DNA of 64,000 bases from positions 1-64,000 of the forward strand of contig NZ_CDCE01000004.1 of assembly GCF_000819805.1 (NCBI RefSeq), given 5' to 3'. Position numbers and translations under genes: made by a program. Shown here piece by piece: positions 32,037 through 40,460 of the stretch (the first letter of the stretch is position 1; the number at the start of each line of letters is the position of its first letter). Source of the DNA: Aeromonas diversa CDC 2478-85 (lineage in GTDB: Bacteria > Pseudomonadota > Gammaproteobacteria > Enterobacterales > Aeromonadaceae). A model generated the notes under the pieces. It worked only from the letters and a program-made list of their open reading frames with translations. It ran no database searches and had not been told where the DNA came from.

Positions 32037-33235
32037 TGCGCGCCGGGGATCTGATGGCCTGGCTGTGGCGCGCCCTTGGGGCCGCCGGCAGCCGCAGCCT
32101 GCTCTCGGCGCTCGGCATCGCCATCGGCATCGCCGCCGTCACCCTGCTCACCGGCATCGGCGAGGGGCTGCGCCTCTACCTGCAGGGGAGCTTCGCCCAG
32201 TTTGGCACCCGGCTGGTGGCGGTCACCCCGGGCAAGACCCAGACCGGCGGCGGACCCCCGGGCCTGCTGTCGAGCAGCCGCCCACTGCTGTTGCTGGACG
32301 CCGAGGCCCTGGCGCGCCTGCCCGGGGTGGAGTCGGTGCTGCCTGTGGTGCAGGGACAGGGGGAGGTGCGCAGCCGGGGGCTGACCCGCAGCACCGCCAT
32401 CCTGGGTACCGGCTCGGCGGCGCTGGCGGGCTGGCGCCTGACCCTGGCCGAGGGGCGCTTCCTGCCGGCCGAGGAGGGGGCCATGCCGCGCGCCCTGACG
32501 GTGCTGGGGGCCAGGGTGGCGGCCGAGCTGTTCCCCCGCGGCGGAGCGCCGGGGAGCCTGATCCGGGCGGGCGATCGGCGCTTTCGGGTGGTGGGGGTGC
32601 TGGCCCCCAAGGGGCAGTTCCTCGGCTTCGATCTCGACGACATGATCTATGTGCCGGCGGCCCACGCCCAGGCCCTGTTCAACCGGGAAGGGCTGCAGGA
32701 GATCGATCTCGTCTATGGGGCCGGGGAGGTTGAGTCCGTGGTGCTGGAGCGGGTGCGACGCCTGCTCATCGCCCGCCACGGGGCGGAGGATTTCACCCTG
32801 CTCTCCCAGCAGGAGATGCTGGCAAGCCTCGACAAGATCTTGGCGATGGTGAAGCTCGCCATCGGCGGGCTCGGGGTGGTGTCGCTGCTCATCGGGGCGG
32901 TCGGCATCTTCAGCATCATGAGCATCAGCCAGCAGGAGCGGATCCCCGAGATTGGCCTGCTGATGGCCCTCGGCAGCCCGCGCCGCCAAATTCTCACCCT
33001 GTTTTTGCTCGAGGCCATGGTGCTGGCCCTGGCGGGGGGCCTGCTCGGGCTCCTGCTGCTGTTTGCAGCCAGCCTGCTGACCGGCTGGTTGCTGCCGGCT
33101 CTGCCTCTGGCGCTGCACCCCCTCTATCTGCTGCTGGCGCTGGCGGGCAGCGCCCTGGTGGGGCTGCTCGCCGGGGTGGCGCCGGCCCTCAGGGCGGTGC
33201 GCCTCGACCCGGTAGTGGCCCTTCGCGGTGACTAG
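32036..33235 (+). CDS. MacB-like ABC permease, second copy
   Basis: The 399-residue paralogue of the previous gene starts at the ATG at 32036 that overlaps its stop. It keeps the same plan: helix RSLLSALGIAIGIAAVTLLT, periplasmic core, then MVKLAIGGLGVVSLLIGAVG, the loop QQERIPEIGLLMALGSPRRQ and two more helices. It ends the nine-gene run; no outer-membrane channel gene follows. Two different permeases with a single ATPase and a separate adaptor point to a heterodimeric MacAB-like exporter. Confidence 0.9.
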   Translation: MRAGDLMAWLWRALGAAGSRSLLSALGIAIGIAAVTLLTGIGEGLRLYLQGSFAQFGTRLVAVTPGKTQTGGGPPGLLSSSRPLLLLDAEALARLPGVESVLPVVQGQGEVRSRGLTRSTAILGTGSAALAGWRLTLAEGRFLPAEEGAMPRALTVLGARVAAELFPRGGAPGSLIRAGDRRFRVVGVLAPKGQFLGFDLDDMIYVPAAHAQALFNREGLQEIDLVYGAGEVESVVLERVRRLLIARHGAEDFTLLSQQEMLASLDKILAMVKLAIGGLGVVSLLIGAVGIFSIMSISQQERIPEIGLLMALGSPRRQILTLFLLEAMVLALAGGLLGLLLLFAASLLTGWLLPALPLALHPLYLLLALAGSALVGLLAGVAPALRAVRLDPVVALRGD

Positions 33236-33413
33236 TTCGCTCAACGTGCGCTATTGAGTGCGTGGGCTGGCGCTACTATGCGGCCTCATTTGCAATCGGC
33301 GTGAGCTGAATCACGGATAACAAAAAGTAGGGAAAGCCATTAGCAATTGTCGGTGTTCAGTCGTCCGGTCGGGGCGTATAACTGCGCTACCCGAAAGTTG
33401 GAACATCATAACA

Positions 33414-35108
33414 ATGCATCATCTACTCTACTTGCAAGACGAGGCGGTCAACGCCGTTTCCCCCGAATTTTCCCGTTTGTTCTCCACCGTTAAAGCCAAC
33501 TATTTCTCACGTGACCCGGATCTCTGGCCCGTCTATCGCGAACCCGGCTTCGCCGCCCTCAACGCCTTTCGCGCCCGCGCACTGGCCCCTTCGGAGCGCC
33601 TCAACGCCTGGCCGGATGGCCAAGCCCGCCTCACCGATCTGTGCGAGCTGATGCCGGTGCCGGCCGCCATGCGCGATCCGAAAACGCCCCTGGACGAGCT
33701 GATCTTCGCCGGCGCCCTCTCCAAGGACTGGGAGAACCCCTCGAGCGTCGAGAACGTGGTCACCATGCCGGCGGATCCCGCCATCTATGGCGCCCAGATG
33801 GGCATCCTCGCCAACCCCAACCTGGTCTACTCCGAGTACGCCGGGGTGGCCGAGGAGCTTGAGAAGAAGGTGGTGCGCCAGATTGCCCTGCTGGCGGGCT
33901 ACGATCCGGACCGGGCCACCGGCATCTTCACCCAGGGGGGAACCTTCTGTAACCTCTACGGCTACCTGCTCGGCATTCGCAAGAGTCTGCCCGAGGCCAA
34001 GCACAAGGGGCTCGGCCACTATCAGGACTACCGCATCATCAACTCCCAGGGCGGTCACTACTCCAACATCACCAACCTCTCCCTGCTCGGGGTGGACATA
34101 GAGAACAAGACCATCCGCATCCAGGTCGGCGAGAACAACGACATCGATCTGACTGATCTCGAGCGCACCCTGACCGCCTGTTTCGCCCTCAACCACGTGG
34201 TGCCCACCATCATGCTCACCATGGGCACCACCGACACCTTCGGGGTGGATCAGGTCAAACCCGTGGTGGACCTGCGTGATCGCCTGTGCGAGCGCTTCGA
34301 GGTGGCGGTCAAGCCGCACATCCACGTGGACGCCGCCATCGGCTGGTCGATGATCTTCTTCCTGGATTACGACTTTGCCGCCAACCCGCTCGCCATCAAC
34401 GCCGCAACCCTGGCCGGTATAGAGCGCAACGTGGCGCGCTTTGCCGAGCTCAAATACGCCGATTCGTTCACCGTCGACTTCCAGAAATGGGGCTATGTGC
34501 CCTACACCTCCAGCCTGGTGATGATCCGGGAGAAGGAGGATCTCAAGGCGATGGAGAACGACCCGGAGAACTTCTCGTATTTCGAGCGCGACATCCAGGG
34601 CCACACCCACCTGCAGTCGACCATAGAGTGCTCTCGCGGGGCGAGCGGCCTGTTCGGCGCCTACGCGGCGCTCAACTACATGGGGGTGGAGGGATATCGC
34701 ATCGTGCTGGCCCACTGCCTGCAAAACGCCAACTACTTCCGCTTCCGTCTGAGCCAGCTCGGCAACGTCAAGCTGGTGGCCCAGGAGAACCAGGGGCCGA
34801 GCGTGGGCTTCAAGATCTACAACCCCGAGTGGGTGCACGACCCGGAGGCCGAGTTCGCCTTCGAACTGGCCCGTAGCCCAGACGCCGCCTACAAGGCGAG
34901 GCTGGCGCGCAACACCGACTGGCACCGTCAGATCTTCAAGGGGCGCGGCAAGGTGGGGCTCTTCACCAACTGGGTGGAGGCGGTGGCCCGCTCCGACTAC
35001 GACGAGCGTGGACGCTACTCCTACATCGCCGGCGAGAAGGCGGTGTTTATGAACCCGGCCTGCGGCCGCGAGCAGATCGACGCCTTTATCGCCCACTTGA
35101 GGGGATAA
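33414..35108 (+). CDS. panP: PLP-dependent decarboxylase, probable aspartate 1-decarboxylase PanP
   Basis: The 564-residue group II decarboxylase has IFTQGGTFCNLYGYLLGIRK for cofactor phosphate contacts, HIHVDAAIGWSMIFFL with the PLP-ring aspartate, and SFTVDFQKWGYVPYTSSLVM with the Schiff-base lysine. Length and pattern fit PanP, the PLP form of aspartate 1-decarboxylase known from Vibrio that supplies beta-alanine for pantothenate. Glutamate or other amino acid decarboxylase activity cannot be excluded. It is monocistronic with a strong terminator. No panD was seen in this window, which says little about the rest of the genome. Confidence 0.7.
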   Translation: MHHLLYLQDEAVNAVSPEFSRLFSTVKANYFSRDPDLWPVYREPGFAALNAFRARALAPSERLNAWPDGQARLTDLCELMPVPAAMRDPKTPLDELIFAGALSKDWENPSSVENVVTMPADPAIYGAQMGILANPNLVYSEYAGVAEELEKKVVRQIALLAGYDPDRATGIFTQGGTFCNLYGYLLGIRKSLPEAKHKGLGHYQDYRIINSQGGHYSNITNLSLLGVDIENKTIRIQVGENNDIDLTDLERTLTACFALNHVVPTIMLTMGTTDTFGVDQVKPVVDLRDRLCERFEVAVKPHIHVDAAIGWSMIFFLDYDFAANPLAINAATLAGIERNVARFAELKYADSFTVDFQKWGYVPYTSSLVMIREKEDLKAMENDPENFSYFERDIQGHTHLQSTIECSRGASGLFGAYAALNYMGVEGYRIVLAHCLQNANYFRFRLSQLGNVKLVAQENQGPSVGFKIYNPEWVHDPEAEFAFELARSPDAAYKARLARNTDWHRQIFKGRGKVGLFTNWVEAVARSDYDERGRYSYIAGEKAVFMNPACGREQIDAFIAHLRG

Positions 35109-35123
35109 GCGTTCCTGCGTCAC

Positions 35124-35148
35124 AAGGCGGGCTCGGCCCGCCTTTTTT
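35124..35148 (+). terminator. Terminator after the PLP decarboxylase
   Basis: AAGGCGGGC (35124-35132) pairs with GCCCGCCTT (35136-35144) around TCG, followed by TTTT. Confidence 0.9.
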
Positions 35149-35198
35149 GTCTGCGCGCCGCCGTGATACAAAGGCCGCTTATCAAGGTGGAGAGACAT

Positions 35199-35798
35199 AT
35201 GGAGCTTGTTGTGGTGCGCCACGGGCAGACCCTGGCCAATGCCCAGGGGCGTTACTTGGGCACACTGGACTTGCCCCTCGACCCGGTAGGGCAGGAGCAG
35301 ATGCGGGCGCTTGGGGAAGAGCTGGCCCGCGAGATGCCGTTTGACTGCCTGCTCTGCTCCCCCCTGCTGCGGGCACGCCAGAGCGCGGCCCTGCTGGGGG
35401 AGCGGCTGGGGCTTGCGCCCAGGGTGGTGCCCGCCTTTCGCGAGCGAGGGGTCGGCTGCTTCGAAGGATTGACGCACGAGGAGGCGGCGCAGCGTTATCC
35501 CGATCTCTGGGCCCTCGACATCACCCGCCGTTGGCACTTGGTCCCCCCTGGCGGTGAACCCTTGACCGCGATGGCCGCCCGATTGGGGATGGCGCTGACG
35601 GCCCTGGCGCAGCAGTATCATGGGGAGCGGGTGCTGATGGTGGCCCATGGGGTGGTGGGGCGCATGTGCCGGGCCTTGCTGGTCGAGGGGTTTGCGACCT
35701 TCTTCGAGCGCCCCCTTGGCAACGGAGAGTGGCTTCACTTCAGGTTGCCAGTGCAACCCTGCCTGCATCCATCCCCGCATAACCATGCTGATGTTTAG
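35199..35798 (+). CDS. Histidine phosphatase family protein (CobC/PhoE-like)
   Basis: The 199-residue protein starts at the ATG at 35199 behind GGAGAGA, giving MELVVVRHGQTLANAQGRY with the RHG catalytic motif at residues 7-9. Later motifs are CLLCSPLLRARQSA, FRERGVGCFEGLTHEEA and VLMVAHGVVGRMCRALL with the second histidine. The enzyme removes phosphate from small molecules through a phosphohistidine. Similar proteins are named alpha-ribazole phosphatase or phosphoglycerate mutase-like; without cobalamin genes nearby the substrate is open. Confidence 0.85.
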   Translation: MELVVVRHGQTLANAQGRYLGTLDLPLDPVGQEQMRALGEELAREMPFDCLLCSPLLRARQSAALLGERLGLAPRVVPAFRERGVGCFEGLTHEEAAQRYPDLWALDITRRWHLVPPGGEPLTAMAARLGMALTALAQQYHGERVLMVAHGVVGRMCRALLVEGFATFFERPLGNGEWLHFRLPVQPCLHPSPHNHADV

Positions 35799-36064
35799 CA
35801 TTTTAATCACATGAGCCTCTGTTTCTGTCATCCATGGGTCTGTCGCCCCCTAAAATTGCTCTCCCATCGGGTCTTTTCATCACGATGTTAAAGAAATGTA
35901 TCAAAAAGGGGTTGATATATTAAACGGCGAGGGCAGACTGTGGGTAAGCGCGATCTCGTCGGATCGCGTCGCGCCACCGCCCAGCCATCTGTCACATGGT
36001 TGCCCGAGCGGGAGTGCCCGGGGTGGCGCGAACCAGGCCAGTGACAGGGAAATGCAGGTGATTT
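35799..36064. other. 266-bp gap upstream of the C26 hydrolase
   Basis: No gene is supported. An AT-rich stretch GTTGATATATTAAACG lies at 35913-35928 and a stem CGCGATC/GATCGCG at 35949-35968. I cannot name a regulator. Confidence 0.4.
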
Positions 36065-36904
36065 ATGCCAAACACTCTCCCCCTCGCTTCACATGGTCAG
36101 CTCGCCCATGCCAGACCCCAGGGACAAGGCAAGCGCAAGCCGACCGTATTGATGACCATGGGTAACCAGGCCCGCGCCGGTCACGACTATCAGGTGATGA
36201 CGCACAAATACATACTGCCTTTGGTGGAGCAGGCGGGCTGCGTGCCGCTGCTGGTGCCTACCTGCTGCGGGGTAGCCGATCTCGATCACTATCTGGATAT
36301 GGCCGACGGCCTCTATCTGACCGGTGCCGGCTCCAACATAGATCCCCGGCTCTATGGCCAGGAGAATCTCACCCCGGAGAAGCAGCAGGATCAGGAGAGG
36401 GACAGGGTCGACATAGCCCTCATTCACGGCGCCCTGGCGCGTGGCCTGCCCATCTTCGGGATCTGCCGCGGCATGCAGGAGCTGAACGTGGCCCTGGGAG
36501 GCGATCTCTATCAGAAGGTCTACAGCGAGCCTCAGTATGAGGATCATCGGGAGGACAGCGCCGCCTCGGTGGACGAGCAGTACGGTGCGAGTCATGCCAT
36601 CAACCTGGTCGAGGGGGAGTGGCTGCGTCAGGTGCTTGGCAGCGACACTATCATGGTGAACTCACTGCACGGTCAGGGGATCTGTCGCCTGGGGGAGGGC
36701 TTGGTACCGCTGGCCCATGCCGAAGATGGTCTGATTGAGGCGATTGGGATGAAGGGCACCCCCTTCGTGTTGGGGGTGCAATGGCATCCCGAGTGGAAGG
36801 CGGCCGAGAATCCCCATTCGATCCGTCTCTTCAAGGCCTTCGGAGAGGCTTGCCGTGGCCGCACTCAGCAGAGCAAGCCCAGGCTTGAGGCCCTGGTGGG
36901 TTAG
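36065..36904 (+). CDS. Class I glutamine amidotransferase-like hydrolase (peptidase C26, PuuD-like)
   Basis: The 279-residue protein has the C26 triad: nucleophile cysteine in LPIFGICRGMQELNVALGG near residue 135, and His-Glu in VLGVQWHPEWKAAENP near 243. NSLHGQGI and HEDHRE-like segments fit gamma-glutamyl hydrolases such as PuuD, which frees GABA from gamma-glutamyl-GABA in putrescine breakdown. No puu genes are nearby, so the precise substrate is uncertain. The first 25 residues are unusually rich in polar residues and a later start at MTMGNQ is conceivable. Convergent with the dioxygenase gene, overlapping by four bases. Confidence 0.8.
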   Translation: MPNTLPLASHGQLAHARPQGQGKRKPTVLMTMGNQARAGHDYQVMTHKYILPLVEQAGCVPLLVPTCCGVADLDHYLDMADGLYLTGAGSNIDPRLYGQENLTPEKQQDQERDRVDIALIHGALARGLPIFGICRGMQELNVALGGDLYQKVYSEPQYEDHREDSAASVDEQYGASHAINLVEGEWLRQVLGSDTIMVNSLHGQGICRLGEGLVPLAHAEDGLIEAIGMKGTPFVLGVQWHPEWKAAENPHSIRLFKAFGEACRGRTQQSKPRLEALVG

Positions 36905-37659
36905 TCCCAGCGGTAGCTCCCCATGTAGAGGTTGCCCAGATCCCAGCTGGCGTGTAGCCGGGTCGGTGCGCCGCCGCCAGCGGCCCCCAGGGCGATAAAG
37001 AGTGGCCTTAGGTGATCATCCACGGGATGCGCCATGGCCGCATGGGGGGCCAGGGTTCGGTAGTCTTGCAGGGCACTGTGATCCCCGCTTTGCATCTTCT
37101 CTTCCAGCCAGTCGATGAAGTGACTGGCCCAGGGATCCGGCTCGCCCCCACGCCACTTCAGGGCGCTCAGATTGTGAGTCAGGGAGCCGGATGCCAGGAT
37201 CCCAATTCCCTCACCACGCAGCTGAGCGAGTCGCTCGCCAAATGCCCACAGCGCTGCCGGCGACCACCCCTCGGGCAGGGAGAGTTGCAGCAGGGGGATG
37301 GTGCCTTCAGGATCCATGAGGGAGAGGGGAGACCAGACCCCATGGTCGAAGGGGCGGATCAGGGTCTCGACCCCCTCGCCTAACTGTGCGCAGACACGTT
37401 CGACTAGCTCCCGGGAGCTGTGTCCGGGCCAGCGGATCTGGTAGAGGGGCTCGGGAAAGCCGTAGAAGTCATACATCAACGCTTGGCCGGACGAGATGCC
37501 TATCTGTGGCTCCCGGCTATACCAGTGTGCCGAGAGCACGATCAGGGCGCGGATCCCCTCCAGATGCATTCCCTCGAGAAAGGCACAGGCCGACGGGCGG
37601 CGTAGCACCAGATCCGGTGAGCCGTGAGAGATAAACCAGACGGGGGCAAGATGCGACAT
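36901..37659 (-). CDS. DODA-type extradiol dioxygenase (YgiD-like)
   Basis: The 252-residue protein has the class III extradiol pattern: VWFISHGSPDLVLR with a metal histidine near residue 12, VLSAHWYSREPQI near 41, FDHGVWSPLSLM near 104, and ILASGSLTHNLSAL near 154. E. coli YgiD is a zinc 4,5-DOPA dioxygenase of the same length class. The natural substrate in bacteria is not settled. It is divergent from a GNAT acetyltransferase gene. Confidence 0.85.
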   Translation of the reverse strand: MSHLAPVWFISHGSPDLVLRRPSACAFLEGMHLEGIRALIVLSAHWYSREPQIGISSGQALMYDFYGFPEPLYQIRWPGHSSRELVERVCAQLGEGVETLIRPFDHGVWSPLSLMDPEGTIPLLQLSLPEGWSPAALWAFGERLAQLRGEGIGILASGSLTHNLSALKWRGGEPDPWASHFIDWLEEKMQSGDHSALQDYRTLAPHAAMAHPVDDHLRPLFIALGAAGGGAPTRLHASWDLGNLYMGSYRWD

Positions 37660-37828
37660 GATACTGGACCTCTTCGCTTGACACTTTCCCGAGCATACGC
37701 CCGAAAAGAGAGAGACAGAAGTGAGAGGATTCTTATTGATGGGCTGACAGAGCGTCGATTGCGGGTTAATCTGTGCTCATAACTATTCACCGTTTCGGGA
37801 GTGGGCCAGGAAGGCCTCATCCATCAGG

Positions 37829-38260
37829 ATGACTTTGAACTTTTCTGAATTCTTCGATCCAGATCTGACCCTCATCCGCGATTTCTATGAGCGGGTTTTC
37901 TCACGCTACGATCCCGATCTGTCGGAGCGGATCTTCATTGCGAAAGATTCCCACTGGTTGGTGGGGGTGCTGCGCATGCGCGCAGAGGAAGGCTACTACC
38001 ACCTATGTGGTTTACAACTGCTCCCTCATTACCAACACAGGGGAATCGGCTCCCTCTTGCTCGAATATGCCTGCGAAGCCTTGGGGGATCGTCCCGTGCT
38101 CTGCCAGGTGCTCCCCTTCGAGCGGGAGTTTTACCTGCGAGTCGGTTTTCTTCGTTGCGACCTGCCGCAGCTCCCCGAGCCCATGCGCTCCCGGGTCAGC
38201 GGGCAGGTCGAGCTCGGTTATCATGTCGAGCCCTTAATCCGCCATCGTTGCACCGCCTGA
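37829..38260 (+). CDS. GNAT-family N-acetyltransferase
   Basis: The 143-residue protein shows the acetyl-CoA motif in YHLCGLQLLPHYQHRGIGSL (residues about 55-75, with the Q/RxxG/A-type loop HRGIGS) and continues LLEYACEALGDRPVLCQVLP and FYLRVGFLRC. Nothing identifies the acceptor. It lies opposite the dioxygenase and ends six bases before the convergent DUF1439 gene. Confidence 0.8.
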   Translation: MTLNFSEFFDPDLTLIRDFYERVFSRYDPDLSERIFIAKDSHWLVGVLRMRAEEGYYHLCGLQLLPHYQHRGIGSLLLEYACEALGDRPVLCQVLPFEREFYLRVGFLRCDLPQLPEPMRSRVSGQVELGYHVEPLIRHRCTA

Positions 38261-38266
38261 CGCCCA

Positions 38267-38830
38267 CTATCCCCTTCCGCTACCTGCGGCCGTCCCCTTG
38301 AGATTGAGCTTTAACTTGCCGGGCAACACCTCAATGCCCGTCAGGTTATCGCGCCACCAACGGCTATGTGCATCCTTGCCATCGAGGCGGTAAACGGGTT
38401 GCCCCTGCATTCGTTGTTGCAGGTTTTGCAGCAGTAGATTGACCATCATGCCGTACTGCATCTGGGCCTCCTTGGGCTCCATCTTATAGTCGACGATCCT
38501 GGCATCATCCAGATAGAGGGCATGGCTTTGCGCCTCATAGCGGGGCTTGCCATCCAGGGTGACAGAGAGTCGTGCATCGACCGGGGGCTTGTTGCCCATG
38601 GCGATGGTGGCGGTGCCCCGACCGGTGACCCTGGCCAAGCCAGGCTGATCGCGACCGAGTTGGACCGTCCCCTCGGTCAGGCGCAGACGGGCGTCGAAGA
38701 GCCCCTGCATCTGGACTTGTCGCTCTATCTGTCCCTTCTGGTTGAGCAGGCTGGTCAGCTGTTGTTCGCTGATTTCGCTCTGTCCCGGAGTCAAGAGCGC
38801 CAGGCTCAGTAGCAGAGATTGGAGAACCAT
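38267..38830 (-). CDS. DUF1439 periplasmic protein (YceB-like)
   Basis: The 187-residue product begins with a hydrophobic signal VLQSLLLSLALLTPGQS at the ATG at 38828-38830 and continues with ISEQQLTSLLNQKGQIERQV and DARLRLTEGTVQLG, typical of DUF1439. E. coli YceB is a lipoprotein of this family, but no lipobox cysteine is visible here, so this protein would be released or held by an uncleaved signal. The family adopts a lipid-binding-like fold; function is unknown. Convergent with the GNAT gene and divergent from clsA. Confidence 0.75.
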   Translation of the reverse strand: MVLQSLLLSLALLTPGQSEISEQQLTSLLNQKGQIERQVQMQGLFDARLRLTEGTVQLGRDQPGLARVTGRGTATIAMGNKPPVDARLSVTLDGKPRYEAQSHALYLDDARIVDYKMEPKEAQMQYGMMVNLLLQNLQQRMQGQPVYRLDGKDAHSRWWRDNLTGIEVLPGKLKLNLKGTAAGSGRG

Positions 38831-38921
38831 ATGGATAACCTGATAGTATGGGGGCACCAAGCATACCACAGCAGGGATTGCATGCCCTCTGCCCTCATCC
38901 CGGCCCATCTAAGGAGCGGCG

Positions 38922-40403
38922 TTGTTCAACGGTTTTGAAAAAGAGCTGCACGATCTCGTCACCCATTTTCTCGGCCTGTTGTTGTTGCTGTTTCATACGG
39001 TCATAGTGGCGGGGATTTCCCTACGCGTGATCCAGAAGAGGCGACCCATCGGGGTCTCTCTGGCCTGGCTCTCCCTCATCTATGCCATCCCCTTTGCCGG
39101 CGTCGGTTTCTACATACTGTTTGGCGAAATCCGCCTCGGTCGCCGTCGCGGTGAGCGGGCCAAGACCATGTACACCCCTTATGCTGTCTGGATCCGTCAG
39201 CTGGCCAGCCGCTTTCCCCAGTATCGCTGCCCGGTGGGCGAGAAGGCCGCCCCCCTGCACGATCTGGTGCAGGGGCGCCTCGGCATGCCGATGCTCTCGG
39301 GCAATCGCATGACCCTGCTCGATCATCCGGAGCGCATTCTCGGCGAGATTGCGCGCGATATCCGCCGTGCCACGCAATCTTGCTATCTCGAGTTCTACAT
39401 CTGGAACCCGGGCGGCTGGGCCGATGAGGTGGGGGAGGCGCTGCTCGAGGCGTCGCAGCGCGGCGTGGATTGTCGCGTCCTGCTCGATTCGGTGGGGAGC
39501 AAGGCCTTTTTCCGCTCTTCCTGGCCCAGGCGTCTGCACGAGGCCGGGGTGCGCCTGGTCGAGGTGCTGCCGGTCGGCGCCTGGCGCATACCCTTCCAGC
39601 GCCAGGATCTGCGCATGCACCGCAAGCTGGTGGTGATCGACGACAAGGTGGGCTACACCGGCTCCATGAACATGGTCGATCCGCGCTTCTTCAAGCAAGA
39701 TGCCGGTGTCGGTCAGTGGGTCGACATCATGCTCAGGGTCGAGGGGCCCATGGTGCCCCTCATGTGGTCGCTGTTCGTGTGGGATTGGGAGATGGAGACC
39801 GGCGAGCGTCTGCTCGACAGCCTGCAGCATCAGCCCGAAGCCTGGCCGCTTATCAACGTTCGCACCCAGCTCATCCCTTCAGGCCCGTTTGAGGGGGGGG
39901 ACTGCATCCAGCAGATCCTGCTGCTCTCTGTGTATCAGGCCAGAGAGCGCCTGATCCTGACCACCCCCTACTTCGTACCCGATGACTCCCTGGCCGCCGC
40001 CTTGCGCTCGGCGGCCGATCGCGGGGTGCAGGTGCAGCTTATCCTGCCCCATCGCAACGACTCACGCCTCGCCCACCATGCGGGCAACGCCTTTCTTGAG
40101 GAGCTGCTCGAATCGGGGGTGGAGATCTACCGCTACGATGCGGGGCTGCTGCACACCAAGAGTGTGCTGGTGGACGGGGACTTTGCGCTGGTGGGTACGG
40201 TCAACCTGGATCGGCGCAGCCTCTGGCTCAACTTCGAGATGACCCTGCTGGTGGATAATCCGGCGTTTGTCGGGCAACTGCGTCAGCTGGTGGAAGGGTA
40301 CATGGAGAAGGCCAGCCCCATGACGCTGGTCCAGTGGCGCCAACGTCGCTGGCACCGGCGCATGATGGAGAATCTCTGCTATCTCTTCAGTCCCCTGCTC
40401 TGA
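38922..40403 (+). CDS. clsA: Cardiolipin synthase A
   Basis: The 493-residue enzyme makes cardiolipin from two phosphatidylglycerols. Two N-terminal membrane helices (LGLLLLLFHTVIVAGISLRV and GVSLAWLSLIYAIPFAGVGF) precede two phospholipase-D HKD motifs: MHRKLVVIDDKVGYTGS near residue 232 and LHTKSVLVDGDFALVGT near 410. The best start is the TTG at 38922, with AAGGAG five to six bases upstream; no ATG fits better. Length is close to E. coli ClsA (486). Confidence 0.93.
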   Translation: MFNGFEKELHDLVTHFLGLLLLLFHTVIVAGISLRVIQKRRPIGVSLAWLSLIYAIPFAGVGFYILFGEIRLGRRRGERAKTMYTPYAVWIRQLASRFPQYRCPVGEKAAPLHDLVQGRLGMPMLSGNRMTLLDHPERILGEIARDIRRATQSCYLEFYIWNPGGWADEVGEALLEASQRGVDCRVLLDSVGSKAFFRSSWPRRLHEAGVRLVEVLPVGAWRIPFQRQDLRMHRKLVVIDDKVGYTGSMNMVDPRFFKQDAGVGQWVDIMLRVEGPMVPLMWSLFVWDWEMETGERLLDSLQHQPEAWPLINVRTQLIPSGPFEGGDCIQQILLLSVYQARERLILTTPYFVPDDSLAAALRSAADRGVQVQLILPHRNDSRLAHHAGNAFLEELLESGVEIYRYDAGLLHTKSVLVDGDFALVGTVNLDRRSLWLNFEMTLLVDNPAFVGQLRQLVEGYMEKASPMTLVQWRQRRWHRRMMENLCYLFSPLL

Positions 40404-40460
40404 GAGCTTGTCATTGTGCCCGCCGCTTCGTAGAGTGCCTGCTGTTATCTGACTAACGGG

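Noticed and set aside
35896-36165. 89-codon frame overlapping the start of the C26 hydrolase
   Set aside because: It crosses a hairpin and enters the hydrolase gene in another frame; no homology features.
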